Of a DNA stretch of 64,000 nt, positions 23,490-35,900 are shown in pieces. The notes beneath the pieces are model-generated. The model made no database searches, was not told where the DNA came from, and saw nothing but the letters and a program-made list of their open reading frames with translations. The translations under genes and the position numbers were made by a program. Source of the DNA: Rotaria sp. Silwood1 (lineage: Eukaryota > Rotifera > Eurotatoria > Philodinida > Philodinidae). Each line of letters starts with the position of its first letter. Positions within the stretch are counted from its first letter, which is position 1. The stretch lies in NCBI GenBank assembly GCA_905250075.1, contig CAJNOP010000002.1:3911867-3975866 (forward strand), given 5' to 3'.

Positions 23490-26400
23490 ATGGTCGATAA
23501 TGAAAAACAAGAAAATTTGGCGAATGCTCGTCGAAAAGTATATTTATTTATTTATTTAATTATTCTCTTATATTAATCATGTAAATATATTAGCTAAAAA
23601 AATTTCGTGATCAACAACAACAACAACAAAATGGTAACGATCATTTGACCTTCACTACAGAGACCAATGGTACCGATGTACATTCTATTGATGGAGTAAT
23701 ATTTCTTTTCAAATAGGAACTTTATTTTTTATTTTAATTTTTTCTAGACATCTAATGAATCTATTAACAATTATAATAATACGTAAGTTTATTATTCTGT
23801 TGTTTTTATTTTTTTAAATATCTTTTATAAATTTAAATCATTTGTTTTATTAGATCGCGTACAATTCCACATGATGTAGCCACTTTTGTTAATGAACAAC
23901 AAGCTATAATTAATGGAATACATGTAAATTTAACAAAATCTCCTGTTCTTGGATTAGAAGTAAGTTAATAGAAATATTTAGAAAGCATGTGTTTTATATA
24001 TTATCTGCATGAAATTACTAATATACATATTTTGAGGAACAAAATCGTCAATATGCTCTATTAATTGAAAATCAAAAACAACAACGATCTCGTCTCGAAG
24101 ATCAACGACAGTTTGGTGTTGGGAGTAGTGTGGTAATCAGTTTTTGTGTTTTTGAAAAAAGAAATTATTTTATGAATTTTTTTAAAATTTAGTCCGGTCG
24201 TTCAAGTCAAACTCAACCTGACGTTGATATTGCACGACAAATTGAACATAAATATCGTCGTGATCTTGATCATTTACAAGAACAACTTGAAGTAAGATTT
24301 ATTAATATTTGAAATTAATTTTGTTTTTTTTTTCATCATTAGATTCATGTTCAAACAATTGGTATTTTAGTAGCAGAAAAAACTGATTTATCAGCTAAAT
24401 TAAGTCAATCAATCAAACAACTTGAACGAAAACAAAATGAAATGGATGAAATTCAAGGACGTTTAAAAGCATCACGTGAACGTGTTGAAGAACTTGAAAA
24501 ACAAACACAAAATTCAACATTTAATACACAAAAACGAGAAATGGTTTTAATTAAATTTTAGATATTTATTTTATTTTTATATTTTTTTTGTCTTTAGGCA
24601 ATTAAAGAATTCGATAAAGAAATTGATCGACTTAAAACAGAAAATATTCATCAAAGGTTAAATATTTAAATATGTTTTTGTGTTTAAACATAAAAGAATT
24701 TTTATTTTATTAGTCAAATAATCGAAGATTTAAAACAAAATTTAAATGAATTTGATGGAAAATATAATAATCGACAAATAATAATTGATCAATTAAATAA
24801 TGATATTACTAAATTAAAACAAAAATTAGAACAATCAGAAATTCGTTTAGAACACTATCAAGTTTGTAGAAATATATTTTATTTATTGTTTAAATAAATT
24901 CATTTTCGTTTTTTTTTGTTTAAATTAGTCGATTAATGATCCATCCATAGCAAATAAATATGAACAACAAATTGAAGAATTACAACGTACAGTTGCATTA
25001 AAAACAAATGAATCCGAAGCAGTAAGAGAGACAATAATCATTTTAAATATATATGTTTTTTATTCATTATTGAATCAAGAAAATGACATTCGAAATAATT
25101 ACTTTGAGAAAAAAAATTATTCATATCAAGCTTTTAAAAGTGTATAATTTAGGCTATTGTAGGTTAAATCTATTGTTAAGATCGAATTACAAACTATTTT
25201 TGTTGATTTAGCTGGATTCTTTTGAGATTCGAATAGAATAAATTTTTCTTCATACTATTTTCAATCAAAAAGAAAGAAACAACATACAATAACTATTTGT
25301 TTCAAGATAGTAAAAAGAAGGTATGCTCGATGTCATATTAAGTTGAATGATGAATAGAGAATGACCTAAAATGATTATGATTGAATGTGCAAACAAGAAC
25401 AAAAAAAAAAGACTTGTACTAATAAAATATATTGTTTTCTATACAGAACAAACAAATAATATTCACATATGTTTATTGAAACTATAAATGCGCATACATT
25501 ATCAATATGTTGAGTATGAATAATATCCTATCATTTGATTCATTCTTTTTCTTTTTATTTGTAAGAATTCATCTTATTCAGGTTTTATATATATATTCTT
25601 CTTTTTTAAAAATTGTGTTATTGGGAGAGATCAACATGACCATTATTGCAAGTCACGTAGTTTTATTAATTACAATAGTGCGATTTGTCATAAAATAACT
25701 ATCAATATTGATGACATATAAAAGCATATTGAATTTCGTCATTCACATTTTTTCTTTATTGGATGAGCTACATGAAAATAAAAGGTTTAGTTGCTTAATA
25801 TTTCTTTCCATTTTTGTTCATAACTTAAGACACAAATAATACAAAATATCACGAGTCACAATTTGCTTATTAAAATTTAACATAGATATATATGAATATT
25901 TTTGCTTATTTTAAATAATAATATTAGAAAAGAAAAAGTGTAGGTTTTGATCTTCTCTTACTTTGCAAAAAAGGAATACATTTTTTTATGTGCTTAATTA
26001 ATTGAGCCTTCACTTGTCAATGAAATAGAATAATACCATAATAAAATAACGAAATATTTTAATTCAATAAAGACAAAAAAAAAATCGACTCGTGCTCATG
26101 GAAAATTAACATATAAAAAAATCTAAATGTATAAACTAAATTTATTATTCTAGACTGTAGATTACGTGTAATTTGTAAAGTTTTTTTTTTCAAAATGTCT
26201 TTTATTATTGTTGGTCCCATTCAACAAGTATTAGTAGATCTAATTTAATTACAGTAGTATTACATAAGAAGACTAAGAGTTGACATTGAATATGAATAAT
26301 AAAAGAAGTAGCGCTAACGACTAATGTCTATGAGATAGGGAAAGAATGAAATGACAATAGAAAAAAGCTCAAAGCTAAAGTTTTATACTTATTATCAATA

Positions 26401-29400
26401 ATATGAGTTGTAAACAATTAATAACAATCATCATATAACTATTCAAAATGTTGTTTTTGTCATGATCAAACTTTAGTTACGGTCACAGTAATAAAAGCTC
26501 ATGTAATCAAAAGTTATTTATAGTAAAACTATTTACCAAGAAAAAGAGAATCATGTTGATAGTTTTTATTAGTTTCAACATGTTCAAACTTTCAAATATT
26601 TCGTTTGTACATAATACAAAAAAAAATATGCATCAAAACTTTTTTTATCTATTTAAAGCTTCTCTCCTCCATGAATCAAATGCGTTCGGATTATGATCAA
26701 ATGCATTCACAATATCAACAATACAATACTAATGTACAACGCCATATACAAGAACTTAATGAGAAAGTCAGATTCTTTTATTTTTGTTTTTTAACATATT
26801 CAAAAATTGTCTCTTAACTTTAGATTAATGAATTAATTCAAACAAATAATCTATTAGAAAGTGAACAAGAAGCGATAAAACAAGCTTATGGTTAGGAATA
26901 TTTGTTTTTATTTGAAAATTTCAATCTAATCAAATGTATTTATTTAGAAATGAAATTAACGGCAATATCTAATGATCATTCAGTTAATCATCACAATATC
27001 AATAGTGATTTAGTTTTAGAACGTGATTCTCTTCTTCAAGAAAATCAATTATTTAAAACTGCTATTGATGAATGGTCAAAACGATTTGAAGAAATACGTT
27101 TAGAAAATGAACAATTAACAAAGTATTCAATTTTCTTTTTTTTTCATACTTAATTGATTTAAATTTGAATTTTTTCTAGAAAATTAAATGAAAAAGATAC
27201 ACGTATTGATCAATTAGAAGAAAATAATGGAAAAGTTCGTAAGTTACAAATTTTTTTTTCTTTAATTTAAGCTTTAATTGAATTATTATTGCAAAAAAAA
27301 AACATCTATTAGGAGAAAATCAAATGGATCATGAAAAATTATTACAAACAATACACGATGATAAAACAACATTATCACGTGCTATAGCACAAAATAAACA
27401 ATTGAAAGAACAATTAAGTGAACTTCAAGATGGTTTTATTAAAATAGTATTGAAATTAATAAAAAAAAAAAAAAAAGAATATAATTAAAACAGCTTGTTT
27501 GTTTTTTTGCTTCTTTCTAGTCAAATGATAATATGAATTTAACAAATCAAATTCAATCTCAAGAATATTTAAATAAACAATTAAATGAACGTCTTGCACA
27601 ACAAGAAGTTCAAACAACACATCATGAACAAGAGGTTTTCTTTTTTTCTTTTTATAAATGGTTTATTTATCATTTTAAGAGTTATTTTTAGGTTCAAAGT
27701 TATCAACAACCTCAAGCAGCATCTCATAATGATAACGAACAACAAGAAAATACTGATCAGGTAAATATTTTGCAAATTAAACATTTCGTTCGTTGATATA
27801 GAAGAAGTCTATTTTATGTAGATCGTTTTAAATATGAATCAAAAAGGGTATTTCTGAAGTATTTCTCTATTTTCAATGTAATTCTAACTGTTGTAGAACT
27901 GGTCGAATTAATGACGAGTATATGAATAGGTTTTTCATATATATGCTTTAATAGAAATATTAAGTTAGTTTTTTGTTTTTAATAAACTTTTTTAATCTAG
28001 GAGTCAATTTCGATATTAGTTTTAGTGTTAGTGTTTAGATTTTCAGCAAATATTTGTTTTAACTTTCGTACTCGGTCTATTAATATTTAATATTACGGGA
28101 ATAAAGTGAAAAATTTAACTCCTTTCTCTCAAAAATCAATCTTCGATCAGATACATTCAAATTACATGAAGTTGTCAGTCCTAAATCATGATGTTTTGAA
28201 GTAATATTCAGTAAATAAGAGTCACAAAAAAAAGCTTATTTGACCACGCGGGATTTTCATTATATAGGTTTATCTGTTTTATTTGAAAAGCCATATCAGA
28301 ATACAATACTGTTTTCGAAAAATTCTTATCTTAGAAGGTCAAAAGTTCAGTGTATCAGAAAAAGGCCCTCTAATAATAAAAGTATTTTTTTGAAAAAATA
28401 GTAACGAAACTTAATTCAAAAAAAGCGGCTTTGTTATGCTCTGCATCTTACCATATTCTTTCAACTAAAAAATTAAGTATATAGAATGAAAGCCCGCAGA
28501 ATATTGTGGATTGCACGATCAATAAAAGCATAGATAGAGAAAAATATTTACTGTTCTTTCAAGTAGGTGATGACAGATATTATCAAGAAATCGCAAAAAC
28601 TTATATCATTTATGAATGATCAAACCTAGAACTATCGTCTTGTCCTTTTTTTCTGAGTTTTGATACTTCTGACAAAACTTGAGTTTGGTGAAACTCACAT
28701 ATATTTTCGAAGAAAATAGTCAGCGAAAGTTTAAATCAAAGATTTGCAGCTTCTACTTCCATTACAGAAATTAATAATCGATGACAACAAGCGTAAGACT
28801 CCCCTTCCAAAGTGTCTTAGCAAGAAAGAAAAGGCATTGAATGGCATTAACGACAAAATTTCGACTATTCTAAAACATTTCAAAATGTTTGTTAAAAATT
28901 TAAATAGCTAGATTTCGTTTATAAATGTTCTAAATAGTGTAGTTTCTGATTTTTATGCAGATGAAAATATATATTCGAAATGTCAAGGATGATGGATAGT
29001 CGTGTATACGTTTGCCACAGTCGTCATATGATCAACATAAAAAGGGTGTATCGATCAAGTTGCAACTTTGGAAAGTAATCAATATCAGTGTTTGTGACCT
29101 CATCGACATATGTAGTATTGTTTTGAGACTTACTATATATATATAATAGATATTTCCAACAGACTTATTTGTCCAATGATTAGAATAATAATAATGTTAA
29201 ATTAAGAAAAAAAGGAAAATCACTAGTAAATATCAATAAGACAAGTAAAGAATAGAGAGTCCGTTAAAATCTAAAAAAATTTCTATTCAAAACGCAGAAA
29301 TAAATAAGACTAATCGTTTCTCTCACTATTGAATATACTAGGAAAACAACTACAGTCTGCTATAGATTTTTCACGTTAGCTATTCTTTATTAGTATCATG

Positions 29401-31815
29401 AAACTAAAGAACACATGCGAGTTCCACATTTTAGTTCTGAAGGAGTTATGTTGACATGATTTCTTAAGGAAAGCACGTATCCCTTAACTGTATAACCAAT
29501 TGCGACATTTCTATTGCTAGAATGTTAACCATTGGAAAGAAAAGTAATATACCAATGGAAATCTTTTCCTTAATACCATCGATTACTTCTAAAGACGGAA
29601 ATTCTAATGTAATCTTTCAATAGAAACCTATGGAAAAGGTTTTTTTCATACTTATGTTGATAAGTTGGCGAACTGATACATATGCTACTTAACAAATAAT
29701 TACAACTAGGAATTTCACTAATACGCCTTTAGATTCTACATCATCGAAAACTTGTGACAAAACAAAATCTATAAAATTTCTAGATCATCTCTTTTAAAGT
29801 AATCATTAATTGCTATAATAGTTAATTATTTAATTTAATACTTGCTTTAATTCTTAAATTCTTCTGAATTTTTTTGAAATGTTTTCAGTTTGGTTAAAAT
29901 TTGATCTATTAAGAATACTGATTGATATATCAATTTATAGAATATATTACATTTGTATTTATTTATTTATTTATTTTTTAGCGACTAAATGAATTATTAG
30001 AAGAAAATAAAACATTACGACAATGTCTTTTACAATTTGAACAGCAAACAGAATCTCAACCGAAAAGTGATATACAAATCAATGATTCAAGTTCATTAAC
30101 ATCACTTGGTTCAGTTGTTGATGATACTCATCAACTTCAAAGTGGATTTGTTGATAAAATTATTGTAAAACTATTTTTGAATTATCTTTGATTAGGTTTT
30201 GTTTTATGATTTAAAATTTTTTTAGGATCGTTTTAATCGAGCAATGCGTGATAATGCTGATTTACAAGATCGAACTCAACAACTTGAACATCTTATTTTA
30301 CAATTACAAAGTGAAACTGATACAATTGGTATAAATAAAGAAATAAAAAAAAAATTGATTTATTAAGAGTTTTTTGTTTTTTTTTTTTTCTTCTTCTGTA
30401 AATAGGTGATTATATATCTTTATATCAACAACAACGGCAACAACTTCATCGACGTTATCAAGAAAAAGATGATTATATTAAACAATTAACTCATGATCGA
30501 TTAGGTTTACAAGTAAAAAAAGAAAATAATTATTTTTATCGATTTTTATGTAATTTCATATTGATTTATTTTTAGAGAAAACTCTCTGAATTAGAAACAT
30601 TATTAATGCGTGGTTTGAATAAACCATCGACAGATACAATAAATCAACCATCTATTCCTAATAAAACAATTTCATCGAATGAACAACCAAATATCGATGA
30701 AAATGGTATAAACATTTTTAGTTTAGATATTCGATGATATAGTTTAAAAAGGTTCGAATCTCATGTTTGGCAATGATGTATTCAAGTTCAGTCTTCAATC
30801 TGAATAGAAGAAATTCTTTGTAGAAATCATTTTATCATTAACACTGAGCCAAACAATTGTTTCTCATTTTTGATATTTGTCTTCTTTATCGAAAGATTAT
30901 TTGACTTAAATGATATTAGAAAAAAAAAACTTTGATATCTACAGATAAAATCTTCATCTGGTGGACAATGCTGAAAGTCTCAGCTATTACATTTTATTGG
31001 AAATAAACTTCTTTATAGTACACATCATCATAGAATTAATATTCTATAGTGAATACTTTGGAAAAAATTCCAATGATAGAGTCCATCGGGTCCAAAATTT
31101 TCGGATTCGAACCTGGTTTAATCATACTTTGATATTTTCCATTAATCAGAATTATTTTTTTTTCGGTTTTTTGTACTTAATGACTGACTAGTGAGACATT
31201 TGCGACAGAATGACTTTAGTATATTTTAACAATTGTTAATTTTTCAAAGTCAAAAATGCCTGAAAAAACAAATAATAATGAGCAATAATTAGTTTATTGA
31301 CTAATATGCTGCAAAAGCTATGAAAGCGAATCTATTCTTCGTAAAAAACTCGTTTTAGAAAATACCTAGCTTCTTGATAGTGGACGATCTTGAAAATTCT
31401 GAAGAGTATCCGCTCTTGTAAAGGTTATGCTGTAGTACATTAGAACGAGAAATGAATGTGATCAGATGAAAGAATTATATTAGATGGTAAAATCCGTATG
31501 TATAATATCTGCTTTTTTTTCTGTTTTCTAGAATGGCCTGAAATGGTTGATAATACATTACCCTCATCAGCAACGTCTGAGCAAGCTATTCCATTATATA
31601 ATGATAAAATATCAATTACTACTTCAACTTCATTGCCATCATTGTCTAATTTTGATAACGAAACAAAAACACGTATTTTAACTTTACTTAAAGAATTAGG
31701 CGAAAGTAATAATTCATCATCGACAACTGATAATTCATCAACAACTAAATTAGCGTTTGTTGGAAAAAATCTTTATGTATGTTCGACATGTACAGGTCCT
31801 GTGCAGTGGGTGTGA
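23490..31815 (+). CDS. GOLGA2: Golgin GM130 / GOLGA2 orthologue
   Basis: Cis-Golgi coiled-coil tether that in other animals binds p115 through its basic N-terminus and GRASP65 through its C-terminus. About 22 exons were placed: 23490-23537, 23594-23695, 23748-23782, 23854-23959, 24038-24132 and so on, ending with 31531-31815. The N-terminus MVDNEKQENLANARRKLKKF matches the short Lys/Arg-rich p115-binding head. Family blocks include HVQTIGILVAEKTDLSAKL, TLSRAIAQNKQLKEQLSELQ and SETDTIGDYISLYQQQRQQL. The last block before the tail, TKTRILTLLKELGES, corresponds to the conserved helix near the vertebrate C-terminus. The tail ends LYVCSTCTGPVQWV. Large introns lie at about 25.0-26.7, 27.8-30.0 and 30.7-31.5 kb. 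A few donors (GTTTTA, GTCAGA) are non-standard, so some exon edges need transcript support. Confidence 0.93.
25021..26658. other. 1.6 kb GM130 intron
   Basis: AT-rich sequence between two coiled-coil exons. No coding exon, TIR pair or structured RNA was recognised on either strand. Confidence 0.5.
28125..28690 (+). repeat. Dispersed repeat, copy A (GM130 intron)
   Basis: This stretch of the GM130 intron (about 27.77-29.98 kb) shares an ordered series of blocks with 39165-39830 in an ABCF2 intron. Shared blocks include CTCAAAAATC, ATGATGTTTT.GAAG, AAGAGTCA, GTCAAAAGTTCAGTGT-like, and a run ending CATATTCTTTCAA, then TCATTTATGAA and CTATC. Order and orientation are the same. No terminal repeats or target duplications were found. 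Confidence 0.6.
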
Positions 31816-32217
31816 AATGAAAGAAAGATTTGTTTTTCGTCGTTTTTGAATAGACATGTATACGCGTACGATCTTTTTATTGTTGGTCTTCTTCTTCATT
31901 TTATTGCTTATTTTATTATATCACTAAAGAAAAAAGAAACGAGGGGCTTTTCTTTATCATTCTTATTTTTGACATAATCGATTTTTTTTTCTTCTTTTTT
32001 TTTTTTTCGTTTCTTTTCATACAATGGTTATTGATTTTCGTTTCTTTTTCTTCTTGTTGAATTTTTCAAACGATTTGAGCAAAAACACAAGAAGGTATAA
32101 ACAATGGCCAACATTATCGATGTAGCTCGTATGATTTTAATGATTTGCAATAAAATCGGTTCTTTTTTTCAATTTCTTTTTCTTTGCTCATCTATTGAAT
32201 AAATTTGTCTTTTTCAG
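31816..32217. other. GM130-PSF1 spacer
   Basis: About 400 bp, strongly T-rich on the plus strand, with no tRNA or conserved exon. It holds the GM130 3' flank, a 33-codon upstream ORF starting at 32104, and the polypyrimidine tract and CAG acceptor directly before the PSF1 start. Confidence 0.5.
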
Positions 32218-32829
32218 ATGCTCGCTGCTAAAGCTCATGAATTAATCAAAGAACTTGATCGTTCTCGTGATACAATATTACCTCCTTATAATATTGAAAC
32301 TATTCGTCTTTGTCAACTTGAAGCAAATGAATTATTTCGTCAAAATTATGAAGATGTTCAAACAGTTGTACAAGCCGGTACAGATAATAATGGTGCAAGT
32401 TCTCCACCAACATTAATGCCAACAATAAGTATTCGTCATGCAGCTATACAACGAATAAAACGTTGTCTACTTGCATATGCATATCATCGTATGAATAAAA
32501 TAAAATCATTTCGTTGGTCAATAGGACCTGTTTTACCAGAATATATAAGAAATAATTTATCAATTGATGAATTAGAATTTTTTTCAAATTATAATCAAAC
32601 ATTATCATCATATATGCGTTCAATTGGTAATAATCATTCACTTGATTTAACAACATTTATGATTCCACCTAAAAAATTATTTGCACATATTAAATGTATA
32701 CAAGAGTATGGTCCATATGAAACAAGTGATGGTACAATAATACAATTAACATTTAATAGTGAACATTATGTATTAACATCCGATGCTGAACATTTAATAC
32801 AACGAAAAATAGCTGAACATATTGTTTAA
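32218..32829 (+). CDS. GINS1: GINS complex subunit PSF1, 203 aa
   Basis: Nuclear subunit of the GINS tetramer, part of the CMG replicative helicase. It is a single uninterrupted exon. MLAAKAHELIKELDRS aligns with the start of human PSF1, and later blocks LMPTISIRHAAIQRIKRCLL, FRWSIGPVLPEYIR, FFSNYNQTLSSYMRSIG and MIPPKKLF follow the family order. The C-terminal B domain (KCIQEYGPYETSDGT to IAEHIV) is present, so the length is close to the usual 196. The ATG directly abuts a strong acceptor (TTTTTCAG), implying a 5' UTR intron or spliced-leader site. An upstream ATG at 32104 opens only a 32-residue ORF. AATAAA is at 32883-32888. The ABCF2 start lies 132 bp downstream on the same strand. Confidence 0.95.
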   Translation: MLAAKAHELIKELDRSRDTILPPYNIETIRLCQLEANELFRQNYEDVQTVVQAGTDNNGASSPPTLMPTISIRHAAIQRIKRCLLAYAYHRMNKIKSFRWSIGPVLPEYIRNNLSIDELEFFSNYNQTLSSYMRSIGNNHSLDLTTFMIPPKKLFAHIKCIQEYGPYETSDGTIIQLTFNSEHYVLTSDAEHLIQRKIAEHIV

Positions 32830-32961
32830 TAATCAGATAAAATGTTATATATTTTTTTTTTTGGTTCTTCTATTGTCAGATAAATAAAACATCAGATACA
32901 ATTATTATGGTTATTATTATTATGACTATTTTCTTTTGTAGATCATTTAATAGTCAGCACA

Positions 32962-35900
32962 ATGCCGTCCGATGCAAAAAAGAAACGTGATCTTCAAAAA
33001 AAAGCTGCCGCTAAACAACGACAAGCTCAGCCAAGTAAAAAAGTTAACACAACAAATAATTCTAATGCTAATCAAAATAATGATGATTTATTCGATGACA
33101 ATGATGATGATGAAATTCAAAATGAAAATGAAAATCTTACAAATGGAACGAATGGAACAACAACAAATGCAACCAATGGTAAAACAAATGAAGCAAATGG
33201 TGCAACAAATGATGTTGATCCAAATGTTAAATCACTAATACAAAATCTTGATTTATTAACTATGGTTGAAAAAGCCAATGCCGAAGCACGATCCTGCACA
33301 GGTACACAATAAAAAAAAATTATGATTTTGTTTCTTTTATAAATCTTTTTGCTTCATTATTTAAAGGTGTTCTTGGAAGTCATCCTAGTGGTCGTGATAT
33401 TCATATAAATCAATTTTCAGTTACTTTTCATGGACAAGAAATATTATCTGATGCAGATTTTGAAATGAATTGTGGTAGACGATATGGTCTCGTTGGCTTA
33501 AATGGATCAGGCAAATCAACTATACTTGCGGCTATTGGAAATCGAGAGGTAAAAAAATTTATTAGCACTATAATAAACGAAACTATCTTACGAAAAAGAA
33601 GTTGTCTCGTATAATTTTCATATTTCTTAACGAAAGGAAAAAAAAACTTAATTTTATAATAACTCACCAAAATCTAATGAAATTGTGCTAATCTATCATA
33701 TCGATAGTAACTTAAAGTATAGTTAACTCTTCGAGTGTAAAATTCGATTTTTTTTTTGTAAGGTTTTTCTGAAGAAAATGTAAATAAGTTTCGTATGACA
33801 ACGTTTTCAAAGAGTTGATTATTATTTAATGTCGAGACACATGAATAGCGTCGAAAATGAAAATGTCGACAAAAAAAAAACAAACGTGCTAATATTTGAA
33901 ACTATGACAGTTAGGGGGCATGGGCTGATCTCAATATGAGTGTGTATAAGGATCTTGAAATATGTATTTGTTGAGATGAGATAAACATATGAACATGATA
34001 CTTGAATCATCTAATGCAAGAATTCATTGAAAAAAGTTTTTATTTTCGGAGGGTTTTTGAAAGCTTTTATGAATGATGTTTGCAACTCTCTAGATCAATG
34101 ATGATGTCTAGAGCAATTAGTAAAATTTTTTTGTAAAGCTAGATCAGCAAAATAATTAATTCTTGAACACTTTAGAGGTAGACTTTTGAGATTTTCGATG
34201 GCTGGAGTGTGTGGATGTATATCTTCTCTCTATTCATAACTCTGCTGTTCCGTAACTATTCAGAAAAAAAAAACGCTTTCTATTCCAAGGAAGACCAACA
34301 GTTCTCTCTGAAGACTACGAAGAAAGTTTTCTCTTGTGCATATTTTACTTATATCTGTGCTATAGGACATACCAAAAAATTTCCTATATCGTAGTCAACA
34401 AAAATTTTCAGGAAGAAAGATTAGAAGCAAGAGAAAATTTAGAATAGGAAATCATTCCACTTCCTCTTCCTAATCGCATGGTCTATCCACACCCACACCC
34501 TCAAATTAAATCCTTTATATAAAATAAAATAGTATATTTCTTATTAATTAACTAACCACCATTATGAGTCTTTATTATATGAGTGAATACTACAAGAAAT
34601 ATTAAGTCAATGGTAGATAGTGATATATCTTGTACGAAGAAAATCTTATATACATAGATAAGCCATTCGATTGACATGTAATATATTTTATTTTTCACAT
34701 CCATTATGATTAATAATAGAAAGACTAAACAAAAGAAATAGCTCTTTTGCGTTTTCTTTAATATAGTTTATTCGAGAAAGCTGTACTCTTTTTAACTGAT
34801 AGATATATGCATAGCCTTCGAGATGCAGAAAAGAATTTTCTAATTAATTATCAATGCTAGAAAAAGGTTAAGTTTTCCAGAATGCCATTTCTACGATTTC
34901 TATATTTCGAAAGTTTCGATAATCTGAAACATGAAACAGAGTAGAGATTTAGACAAAAAAAAAATCCTTTCCTTCATCCGTAGTAACATGAAGTTCTCTT
35001 TCAAATGAAAATAATCCTAATTTTGTAGCTTAGTCTCTGGAAATATCCTGAATGATAAGGTATGAAAATCATGTACTTTGTCAAAGTCAAATTTTTAGAA
35101 GACGCTCCCGCTGAACAATTTTGTAAAAATTATATATATGTCTATTCCATATTGAATTTTCTTTTCTTCCTAGGTACCAATCCCAGAACATATTGATATA
35201 TTCTATTTATCACGTGAAATGGCACCAGTAAATAAAACAGCATTAGAATGTGTTAAGGAAGTTGATCATGAACGAATTAAACTCGAAGCTGAAGCTGAAC
35301 ATTTAGCAGCTTTAAGTGATGATCATGGTAAGTTAATACAAAACCATATGATAGAATCTGTGTTTTTTTTTTCTGAAAATGAATAATTAACAAAAACACA
35401 CATATACATATATAGACAAAAAAAAACAAAGGAAGCCGGATGTAACAAAACATACTGGGAGGAAAAAATAGAAACAAAATAATCGTTATCACCGGAGCAA
35501 ACTGTTTAATTATCATCACTGGATCATATTTGTCTATATGTAAAGAAAACAAAAACATCTAGAAAAAAAAAGATCAAATGAGTTCTGCCTTCTTTTTCTC
35601 TCTCTCTCTCTGCATTTATTCTTTTCGGAATTTTATCTTTTTTTTTTTTTCTTTCTTACCAAGAAATGTTGAAAAATTGCCGTACCATGAATAATAGCTT
35701 GTTACAGGACGGATAATGAATCAGCATTGATGAATGAATACATCAAACGATGCATAATATTTATCACATCAAGTTTTGAATACTTAATCCTAGAAGAAAA
35801 TAAAATAACAATAAATGTTTATTTTATTTATTTAAACTTACATCTTTAAGTGATGAACCAATATCAATAAATGATGAATTTGATTTTAATAGAACAGTTG

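Noticed and set aside
30749..30762. GGTTCGAATC, like a tRNA box B, in a GM130 intron, with a complementary copy at 31102-31111
   Set aside because: Neither copy has a pairable T-stem, an upstream box A or an acceptor stem, so no tRNA gene is present.
32104..32202. Upstream ATG reading MANIID as the possible first exon of PSF1
   Set aside because: Splicing from the best donor there gives a stop after joining. The family start matches the ATG at 32218, so it is at most an upstream ORF.
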